Of a DNA stretch of 8,063 bases, positions 1-5,573 are shown one piece after another. The stretch's first letter is position 1; each line of letters begins with the position of its first letter. Source of the stretch: Micrococcaceae bacterium UBA3381 (lineage in GTDB: Bacteria > Actinomycetota > Actinomycetes > Actinomycetales > Micrococcaceae). The notes under the pieces are model-generated. The model did not search any database, was not told where the DNA came from, and saw nothing but the letters and a program-made list of their open reading frames with translations. The stretch covers positions 13,677-21,739 of the forward strand of contig DEPX01000013.1 in the NCBI GenBank assembly GCA_002358975.1, written 5' to 3'. Position numbers and translations under genes: made by a program.

Positions 1-53
1 CGGCACGAACTCACCGCCTGGGCGTTGAGCCGCAGACTACTCTAAGTACCGCA

Positions 54-509
54 TTAGGCTTGCGGCCGAGCTTCGGTGGTGAAAAACGAGATTTTTCCGT
101 TGGCTTCCAAAATTGCCAACCGGATGACCCCGAAATCCTCAATGCCGGCCTGCCTTGCCATCATGCTCAACGTATCCAAACCGATACGCTCGTGTTGCAT
201 TGTCTTACGATCGACCACACCGTCTCGGATCAGAATGACCGGGCGACCCTGCAAGCTTTTACCAAATCTTGGCCAGCGCGCTTTTGCATAACTCAGCCCA
301 ATCGATAGCGCCATCATGGTTCCGATGGCTAATAAACCACCAGTCAGCGACGTATCATCCAGTGTGATGCCCTGCTGGACGAGGTTGCCCATCACAAGGA
401 AGACCACCAGGTCAAAAGAACTCAGCTCACCCAGTGTGGAGCGGCCAGAGGCACGGACCATGATCCACAACAACAAAAACATGATGGCGGCACGAAGGAT
501 AATGTCCAT
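54..509 (-). CDS. DUF421 (YetF-like) membrane protein
   Basis: 151-residue integral membrane protein of the DUF421/YetF family; the biochemical role of the family is poorly defined. Three hydrophobic segments are visible at about residues 3-19, 33-49 and 57-74. The family's conserved loop lies between the first two (about 20-45), with RASGRSTLGELSSFDLVV followed by GN at 41-42. A soluble alpha/beta C-terminal part follows (about 88-143): RPVILIRDG, then the ERIGLDTL segment and AILEANGKISFF, as in YetF proteins. The length is at the short end of the family. The ATG start is supported by GGAGGG nine bases upstream (519-524). Only one base separates it from the TAA of the preceding gene, so the two are very probably co-transcribed and translationally coupled. 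The family call is firm; the function is unknown. Confidence 0.9.
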   Translation of the reverse strand: MDIILRAAIMFLLLWIMVRASGRSTLGELSSFDLVVFLVMGNLVQQGITLDDTSLTGGLLAIGTMMALSIGLSYAKARWPRFGKSLQGRPVILIRDGVVDRKTMQHERIGLDTLSMMARQAGIEDFGVIRLAILEANGKISFFTTEARPQA

Positions 510-510
510 A

Positions 511-1038
511 TTAGGGAACCCTCCAGGTTGTGAATTCTAGTTGCTGTTGTTCTCCGTCGACGTCAACCTGAAGGTGTGCGGTGGTTGTTGGTTGCCACCG
601 GTCGGAAATATCCCCGACGAATTGCACCGTCGTATCTGCAGCATCTGGGCTGAATTCAAAAGTCACTCTGCCCTGCCCGTCAGTTGTTTCTGCCTCGGGA
701 GTCGGGTAGACGACGAGGTCTTCGAAAAGCACCACGTACTGCTCGTTGACGGTAACGGTCAGATCCTCTATCGGATCCTTACCGCCACTAAATTTCAGGT
801 TGAAGCTCCCCTCGCTGCCGGCACGAATAGTTTTGGGATATTGCACCCCAATTTTCGTGTCGCCAACTTTAGCGCTTTTACTGCCCATCAAATCGGTTAC
901 CCCGAATGCCCCAACCAGCAAGAACGCAACGAGTACCGCTATAACGATAAAGCTACCCGTGCGCCGTAACCGGTTTTGGTCACCTGAAATGACGTCGTCA
1001 AAAGACGAAGACGATACGTGTGCATCTTCCAGGCGCAT
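511..1038 (-). CDS. Single-pass membrane protein with extracytoplasmic beta-rich domain, unrecognised
   Basis: 175 residues, not assignable to a named family by eye. It has a polar N-terminal stretch (1-26, several Ser and Asp, ending in an RLRR positive patch), one hydrophobic helix (about 29-47) and an extracytoplasmic C-terminal part (about 52-175). The positive charge just before the helix predicts the N-terminus inside. It is therefore a membrane-anchored protein rather than a secreted one with a cleaved signal. The C-terminal part is rich in alternating hydrophobic/polar strands (IGVQYP, SFNLKFSG, LTVTVN, RVTFEFS, TVQFVGD, AHLQVDVDG), suggesting an Ig-like beta sandwich; no cysteines or catalytic motif are seen. 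ATG start with AAAGGA ten bases upstream (1049-1054). It is the first gene of a unit with the DUF421 gene, which begins one base after its stop, so the products may work together (inference). Confidence 0.8.
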   Translation of the reverse strand: MRLEDAHVSSSSFDDVISGDQNRLRRTGSFIVIAVLVAFLLVGAFGVTDLMGSKSAKVGDTKIGVQYPKTIRAGSEGSFNLKFSGGKDPIEDLTVTVNEQYVVLFEDLVVYPTPEAETTDGQGRVTFEFSPDAADTTVQFVGDISDRWQPTTTAHLQVDVDGEQQQLEFTTWRVP

Positions 1039-1048
1039 GGTTGAGGCA

Positions 1049-1080
1049 TCCTTTACGAGGCAACAAGATTTGCAATATTA
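1049..1080 (-). promoter_or_regulatory. Candidate -10 box and RBS ahead of the DUF421-pair unit
   Basis: In the 85-base gap between the peptidase gene and the 175-aa gene, the minus strand carries TAATAT (1075-1080). It matches the -10 consensus at all but one position. Transcription would start about 1068, giving a leader of roughly 30 bases that contains AAAGGA (1049-1054) ten bases before the ATG. No good -35 hexamer is seen at 16-18 bases, which is common in actinobacterial promoters. This suggests the two downstream genes are transcribed separately from the peptidase. No hairpin terminator was recognised in the same gap, so read-through is also possible. Confidence 0.4.
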
Positions 1081-1123
1081 CCCACGAATGTATCGCGACA
1101 CGCTAGCAGGAGCCAGAACCCAG

Positions 1124-3142
1124 CTACCAGATCGTGACACGCTGTGCTGGTTCTAACCACATGTCATCACCGGGTTGGGTCGCATAGGCCTGGTGGAAGG
1201 CATCCAAGTTTTTGGCCACCTGGTTGGCGCGAAATTCATTGGGCGAATGCGGATCCGTTGAGACCCTTGTAATGGCGGCTTCGGGACGAATCAGCTGCCG
1301 CCACACTGAGGCCCAGGATTCGAAGAATTGTCGGTCAATAGTTTTTTGGTCTTCCGGATTGGCTGGGTCCAGGCCCTGGGCTCTGGCTGCCGCCGGGTTT
1401 TGTTCCAGATAGAGATACAACGCTTTATGGCTAATACCTAAGCCACCAAGATCGCCAATATTTTCTCCCAGGGTCAGTTCCCCGTTGACGTGATAGTCGG
1501 GCGCTTCGGCCGGTGCCAGGACTTTATACTGTTCGACCAAAGATTCGGTACGCTCAGTAAAGGCCGCCCGGTCGGTGTCAGTCCACCAATTATTCAGCGC
1601 GCCGTCGCCGTCGTAATGTGAACCTTGGTCATCGAAGCCGTGGCCAATTTCGTGACCAATCACCGCACCGATGCCGCCGAAGTTTTGTGCCGGTGTAGCT
1701 TCCGGAGAAAAAAATGGGGGCTGCAGAATCGCGGCGGGAAATACGATCGCATTTTCTAGCGGTGAATAGTAGGCATTGACCGTTTGCGGGCTCATGTGCC
1801 ACTCTTCCGGATCCGGGCCTTTTTCGATTTTGGACATGTTGTCTTCAAAATCGTGGGCAGCAATACGGTCCAGGGTGCCGATAAGATCTGTGGCATCGAC
1901 GGCGATATCCGAGTAGTCGTGCCATTTGACCGGGTAACCAACCATAGGGTTAAATTTGGCCAACTTTTCTAGGGCACGGAACCGGGTTTCTTCGCTCATC
2001 CACGGCAGTTGTGCAATGGAGGAATGATAAGCCTGCTGTAGGGCATCCACGAGTTGGTCCATGTCCACACGGTGGGATTCGGTGTAATGCTGGGCCACAT
2101 AGAGGCGACCAACATCTTCACCTAGGCTGCCATTGACCAAACTCACTGCACGTTTCCACCGGGGACGCAGCTCTTCGGTACCGGATAAGATCTTGCTGAA
2201 CTCAAAATTAGCCTGCACAAAGGAATCCGATAAATATGGTGCATGCGCCGAGACTATGTGCAGCGTTAACCAGGTGCGCCAGGCTGCAATGGGTTCGGAT
2301 GCTAACAGCTGTTCTAGGCCGGTAAGAAAATCAGGTTGCCACACCACAATTTCTTCTGACCTGTTGGCCCGTTCTTGGCCGGGAGCCATGTGCATCCCGG
2401 TCAGCCAGTGAATACCGGAAGGAAATTGCGCTAACAGGTCTTGCCGGGTATAGAGGTTATAGCGTTTGACTGCATCGCGCACCGCAACGATGTCCCAGTG
2501 TTTTTCGGCGATCCGGGTTTCCAAATCGATAACCTGGGTGGCCATCTGGTCGGCTTGGTCTTGGCTGGTCGCAAGTTCTGCCAGCAACGCTAGCTTTGCA
2601 TTATAGGTGCGGTAGGCTTCGACGACGTCGGCGAATTTGTCTTCGCGGTAATAGGATTCATCAGGTAGGCCTAATCCACTTTGAATCATGTGTAACAACA
2701 CGCGTTCTGGGTTACCGGCGTCGTGCATAGCCCCGGTACCAATCGGACCGCCGATGATACCTTCGCGTTCCAGTTGGCCGGTCAGATGCATGAATGCTGC
2801 AGCATCTTCAACCTTAGAAACACGCTCCAGGGTGGCCAACAGTGGGCCAATGCCTTGGGCTTCGATGGTATCTTCATCCATCATCGCGGTGTACAGCGCA
2901 CCGATCCGGGTTTTGGCGCCGTCGTCACTATGTTCAGCCGTTACCGGACCGGTACGTTGTGGCTCGGTCAGGTTGGCTGCGGCATCTTGCAAAATATTGT
3001 GGACGGCGATTTCGGATTGGTCGTGCAATTCCATAAATGCCCCGTAGGTGCCGCGGTCGGCGGGGATGGTGTTGGTTTCCATCCATGCACCATTGACGTG
3101 GCGGTATAGGTCCTGAGTGGGTTGTGGTGCTGTGGTTGTCAC
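1124..3142 (-). CDS. M13 family zinc metallopeptidase (neprilysin/PepO/Zmp1-like)
   Basis: 672-residue zinc endopeptidase that would cleave short peptides. The M13 hallmarks are all present. The NAYY substrate-binding motif is at 456-459. The zinc motif HEIGH is at 497-501 (His497 and His501 ligands, Glu498 catalytic base), followed by GFDDQG. The second motif ENIGD is at 560-564, giving the third zinc ligand Glu560 and the supporting Asp564. His632 and Arg638 in DPHSPNEFR match the transition-state/substrate residues of neprilysin in identity and spacing. The N-terminal helical cap (about 8-400) starts with DLYRHVNGAW, typical of the family. There is no signal peptide or membrane anchor, so it is predicted cytoplasmic. 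The length and lack of anchor resemble mycobacterial Zmp1 rather than mammalian neprilysin. GTG start with AAGGAG four bases upstream (3147-3152). It follows panC by 40 bases with no visible terminator, so it may be the last gene of that operon. The natural substrate cannot be read from the sequence. Confidence 0.95.
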   Translation of the reverse strand: MTTTAPQPTQDLYRHVNGAWMETNTIPADRGTYGAFMELHDQSEIAVHNILQDAAANLTEPQRTGPVTAEHSDDGAKTRIGALYTAMMDEDTIEAQGIGPLLATLERVSKVEDAAAFMHLTGQLEREGIIGGPIGTGAMHDAGNPERVLLHMIQSGLGLPDESYYREDKFADVVEAYRTYNAKLALLAELATSQDQADQMATQVIDLETRIAEKHWDIVAVRDAVKRYNLYTRQDLLAQFPSGIHWLTGMHMAPGQERANRSEEIVVWQPDFLTGLEQLLASEPIAAWRTWLTLHIVSAHAPYLSDSFVQANFEFSKILSGTEELRPRWKRAVSLVNGSLGEDVGRLYVAQHYTESHRVDMDQLVDALQQAYHSSIAQLPWMSEETRFRALEKLAKFNPMVGYPVKWHDYSDIAVDATDLIGTLDRIAAHDFEDNMSKIEKGPDPEEWHMSPQTVNAYYSPLENAIVFPAAILQPPFFSPEATPAQNFGGIGAVIGHEIGHGFDDQGSHYDGDGALNNWWTDTDRAAFTERTESLVEQYKVLAPAEAPDYHVNGELTLGENIGDLGGLGISHKALYLYLEQNPAAARAQGLDPANPEDQKTIDRQFFESWASVWRQLIRPEAAITRVSTDPHSPNEFRANQVAKNLDAFHQAYATQPGDDMWLEPAQRVTIW

Positions 3143-3182
3143 GCGTCTCCTTGTGAAATCGTGCCGGTATCCAATTGGTAGC

Positions 3183-4097
3183 CTATGGGACCAGCATCAT
3201 GTTGTCGATCAGCCGGACCGGGGGCACCCAGGCGGCCACTAGGGCCAGTGCTTCGTGATCCAGCGGGCTTGACAGTACCTCATCCGATAACGGGGCAAGG
3301 GTGGCCGGGTCCACAATTTCCAAATAGTCTAGTTCAACGTATTCTTGGGCTCGAATAATATCGCGGGCCGCCGTGATATCGAGGCGTTGATGCTCGGCCG
3401 CCTGCTTGGCCAAAAAGTGCAGGGCTTGCGACAGGCCCAGAGCTTTTTCCATGCCGTGGTCATCCAAACGAACATTGCGTGACGATAGGGCCAGCCCGGA
3501 TGGCGCCCGAACCAAATCCACCGGGCGGATCTCGACGTCGAAATTCAACTCCTGGGCCATACGGGTCACGATCGCTAACTGTTGGGCATCTTTTTGGCCA
3601 AAGTAACTGCGAAATACGGCCGGCGGTGGGGGCAATAAAATATTCCAAAGTTTTGCCACCACGGTGCACACCCCGTCAAAATGGCCGGGCCGGCTGGCGC
3701 CTTCAAATACCCGACCCATTGTTCCGGCACTGACCCGGATATGCGGGGCATCGGGGTAGCCGGGATACATGTGCTGGGTGTCAGGGGCAAACACAATATC
3801 GCCCCCGTAACGAGTGACTAACTCGAGGTCTGCCTGGAGTGTGCGCGGATATTTCTCGTAGTCTTCGTGCCGATCAAATTGCAGCGGGTTGACAAATACC
3901 GAGGCGACGACGACGTCGTTCTCCGCGCGGGCTTGTTCAAACAGTGCACCGTGACCATCGTGCAGGGCGCCCATGGTGGGAACTAACCCAACTTTGGGGG
4001 CTGGGGTGCCGGAGGCCTGCAGTACAGCAACCTGTTCGGCAATTATTTGGCGTACAGTGTCAACGGTGGTGGCCAGTTGGGCTTGTTGGTCTGTCAC
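3183..4097 (-). CDS. panC: Pantothenate synthetase (pantoate--beta-alanine ligase)
   Basis: 304 residues. It joins pantoate and beta-alanine using ATP (through a pantoyl-adenylate) to make pantothenate, the vitamin B5 precursor of CoA; cytoplasmic, usually a dimer. The family signatures are present: PTMGALHDGH (40-49, the HxGH nucleotide motif with His46 and His49), FVNPLQF (68-74, Asn70 and Gln73), EGASRPGHFDGV (132-143), YFGQKDAQQ (165-173, Lys169, Asp170, Gln173) and LALSSRN (202-208, Ser205, Ser206, Arg207). All active-site residues known from the Mycobacterium tuberculosis enzyme have counterparts. Two oddities: PPPP at 156-159, within a few extra residues just before YFGQKD, and Ser200 where the usual motif reads DGLA. 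The GTG start is forced: it is the only ATG/GTG/TTG codon in frame between the upstream stop and Met42, which lies inside the HxGH motif. It has no Shine-Dalgarno sequence. It lies 48 bases after the DUF2520 gene. Confidence 0.97.
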   Translation of the reverse strand: MTDQQAQLATTVDTVRQIIAEQVAVLQASGTPAPKVGLVPTMGALHDGHGALFEQARAENDVVVASVFVNPLQFDRHEDYEKYPRTLQADLELVTRYGGDIVFAPDTQHMYPGYPDAPHIRVSAGTMGRVFEGASRPGHFDGVCTVVAKLWNILLPPPPAVFRSYFGQKDAQQLAIVTRMAQELNFDVEIRPVDLVRAPSGLALSSRNVRLDDHGMEKALGLSQALHFLAKQAAEHQRLDITAARDIIRAQEYVELDYLEIVDPATLAPLSDEVLSSPLDHEALALVAAWVPPVRLIDNMMLVP

Positions 4098-4110
4098 GAG
4101 ACACAGTCTA
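4098..4110 (-). promoter_or_regulatory. Candidate -10 box for a leaderless panC transcript
   Basis: On the minus strand TAGACT (4105-4110) fits the TAnnnT -10 pattern and ends exactly seven bases before the GTG start of panC. Transcription would therefore begin at or next to the G of the start codon. No purine-rich ribosome binding sequence exists in the 20 bases before the start; the nearest, AAAGGA, is more than 40 bases away next to the upstream stop codon. Leaderless genes with this geometry are common in actinobacteria. The -35 region is poor. The alternative is reinitiation by ribosomes arriving from the DUF2520 gene. Confidence 0.45.
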
Positions 4111-4145
4111 GCCCGAACGCTTTTGGCCCGGCAGAATATGGTCCT

Positions 4146-5054
4146 TTAGGATTCCAGAATTTGTAGCAGTTCTTCAAGCCTTGCTTCGGTGATGAAACCG
4201 GCATGGCGTGCCCGTCGGGCGGTAGCTGAGGCCATGGCACGGTAGGTTTCATATAGATCTGGGTCATCTAGTGTTTCCAAGGTTTCTAAATGTGTGGTGA
4301 TCGTGCCGGTATCGCCGCGAGAGACCGGGCCGGTCAGTGCTTGATCGGCGTTGGCCAGCGCGTTTTCTAGGCTGGCCGTCATCAGGTTGCCCAAAAGTTT
4401 TTCCGGGTGGTCGATCCCGGCCGACGTCAGCATCGCTTGAGCCTGCGCGGTGAGGGTCACCAAGTGATTTGAGGCGTGTGCCATGGCAGCATGGTAGGCG
4501 GGCCGGGCATTTTCTGGAATGGTCACCGGAATGCCACCCATTTCCACCACTAGGGCTTCGGCAATGGGGGCCACCACCGGATCGGCGGTGATACCAAAAG
4601 CCGTATTCTGTAACCGTTCAACGTCTAAGCTCAGTCCCGAAAAGGTCATCGCCGGGTGGATCGCTACTGGAATGGCACCGTATTGACGCACCGAATTCAT
4701 GACGGCGGTACCGTACCGTCCAGAGGTGTGCACCAGCAGGTGACCGGTTTGGATGTGCCCGGCGGATGCCAGCCCAGCAACTAAAGTTTCCAAGGCGTCG
4801 TCGGGCACCGCAAAAATGACGGCTTCTGAGCGGCGCAGAATATCGGGGATTTCAATAATCTCGGTGTCGGGCAGCAGTGTTTCGGCCCGAGCGACAGATG
4901 CCTCGGAAACCGCATGCACACCGGTAATGGTGTGCCCGGCCTGTTGCAAAGCCAGCCCCAGCACGGCGCCTACCCGACCGGCGCCGATGATGCCAATACC
5001 TAACCGGTTGGGTCGTCCGATGGCCGAGGTGGTCAGTGGTTCATCAACGCTCAT
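4146..5054 (-). CDS. Rossmann-like and DUF2520 domain protein, putative NAD(P)-dependent reductase
   Basis: 302-residue cytoplasmic protein. The N-terminal Rossmann-like domain (about 17-130) starts with the dinucleotide-binding glycines in IGAGRVG (23-29) and continues to FAVPDD (81-86) and LVHTSGRYG (107-115). The C-terminal helical DUF2520 domain (about 140-300) has the family blocks HPAMTFSG (133-140), YHAAMAHASNHLVTL (187-201) and LTGPVSRGD (240-248). The layout is that of the 6-phosphogluconate dehydrogenase-like reductase superfamily, so an NAD(P)-dependent oxidoreductase is expected; the substrate is not established. Its position directly before panC makes a role in pantothenate synthesis, for example ketopantoate to pantoate, an attractive but unproven inference. 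An ideal AGGAGG five bases upstream fixes the start. The gap from the preceding PH gene is 21 bases, consistent with one operon. Confidence 0.92.
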   Translation of the reverse strand: MSVDEPLTTSAIGRPNRLGIGIIGAGRVGAVLGLALQQAGHTITGVHAVSEASVARAETLLPDTEIIEIPDILRRSEAVIFAVPDDALETLVAGLASAGHIQTGHLLVHTSGRYGTAVMNSVRQYGAIPVAIHPAMTFSGLSLDVERLQNTAFGITADPVVAPIAEALVVEMGGIPVTIPENARPAYHAAMAHASNHLVTLTAQAQAMLTSAGIDHPEKLLGNLMTASLENALANADQALTGPVSRGDTGTITTHLETLETLDDPDLYETYRAMASATARRARHAGFITEARLEELLQILES

Positions 5055-5059
5055 ACATG

Positions 5060-5065
5060 CCTCCT
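5060..5065 (-). promoter_or_regulatory. Shine-Dalgarno AGGAGG that decides the DUF2520 start
   Basis: Two ATG codons lie four bases apart here. The one at 5056-5058 is out of frame with the DUF2520 protein and only one base from AGGAGG, too close to use. The one at 5052-5054 is five bases away and opens the real frame. The spacing therefore supports the start at 5054. Confidence 0.75.
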
Positions 5066-5075
5066 GATATACCGC

Positions 5076-5573
5076 TTATAGGCCGGCCAGCCGGGCATAG
5101 CCGCGAGCTGATAGGTCATCACGTAGCCGAGCGGCCTCACCGGTGGGCAGCCCGGTGATGGTGGCCGTGGAACCGGCGGTGGTGATGGTGAGATCGGCCA
5201 GGTCAAATCTTCGTTGCAGCGGTCCTTGTCGTAGCGCCACAAATTGCAGTCGCCCATACGGCACGGCCCGATAAGAACGAAAAATTGCCCCGGAGCGCAC
5301 GATAATGTCATCGGCTTGTTCTGACCAACCATGAATGCGCACCTGAAATGGGGTCAAGATTAGGCCCACCAAATAGTAGAGGCCAAATACGATCGCGGGT
5401 AGGTAGAGCGCAAACTGCCAGCCGCCCGTATCGACCGTCGCGTTAACGATTGCTGCGGCGAGCCCAAATATTGCCACATACACTACGAAACGGATGACAT
5501 TATAGATCTGCCGGTAGGCGGTCAGTTGGGCCCGTACCGGCCGGAATTGGATGCTTGTTGGGAAGGCTTTCAC
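5076..5573 (-). CDS. Small bacterial PH-domain (bPH_2, YdbS-like) membrane protein, second copy
   Basis: 165 residues. Two hydrophobic helices (about 24-45 and 52-74) are followed by a bPH_2 domain on the C-terminal side (about 77-160), with VRSGAIFRSYRAVPYGRLQFV (split by family into strand and YGRLQ motif), RQGPLQRRF and LTITTAG. The tail LRDDLSARGYARLAGL is nearly the same as that of the 171-aa protein upstream, so the two are paralogues. It is an inner-membrane protein with the PH-like domain probably on the cytoplasmic side; the family function is not firmly known. The GTG start overlaps the TGA of the 550-aa gene in GTGA, giving translational coupling. A modest AGGTGA (5580-5585) sits six bases upstream. 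Compared with its paralogue, the ligand-facing loops differ (for example FDLADLTI against FGVTVIVI). Confidence 0.88.
   Translation of the reverse strand: MKAFPTSIQFRPVRAQLTAYRQIYNVIRFVVYVAIFGLAAAIVNATVDTGGWQFALYLPAIVFGLYYLVGLILTPFQVRIHGWSEQADDIIVRSGAIFRSYRAVPYGRLQFVALRQGPLQRRFDLADLTITTAGSTATITGLPTGEAARLRDDLSARGYARLAGL

Noticed and set aside
1..53. Possible terminator or RNA gene after the DUF421 gene
   Set aside because: No stem with a T-run and no tRNA-like pattern was found in these 53 bases; too short to judge further.
541..969. 142-codon plus-strand open frame
   Set aside because: It is antisense to the 175-aa gene, which has a ribosome binding site, a helix and a coherent beta-rich domain. 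The plus-strand product has no recognisable feature.
1097..1143. GACACGCT repeated at 1097-1104 and 1136-1143
   Set aside because: Two 8-base copies, one inside the end of the peptidase gene, are within chance expectation and form no array.
746..1156. 136-codon plus-strand frame crossing the gap between the peptidase and the 175-aa gene
   Set aside because: It overlaps two well-supported genes on the other strand and has no family resemblance.
3168..3182. CCAATTGG palindrome between panC and the peptidase gene, considered as a terminator or operator
   Set aside because: The arms are only four bases with no loop and no T-run follows, so it cannot form a useful terminator; no operator evidence.
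3908..3920. ACGACGTCGT palindrome, with other GACGTC sites across the window
   Set aside because: They fall inside coding sequence at Asp/Val codons and are explained by codon use; spacing is irregular.
5056..5058. Earlier ATG four bases before the DUF2520 start
   Set aside because: It is out of frame with the DUF2520 protein and only one base from the Shine-Dalgarno sequence.
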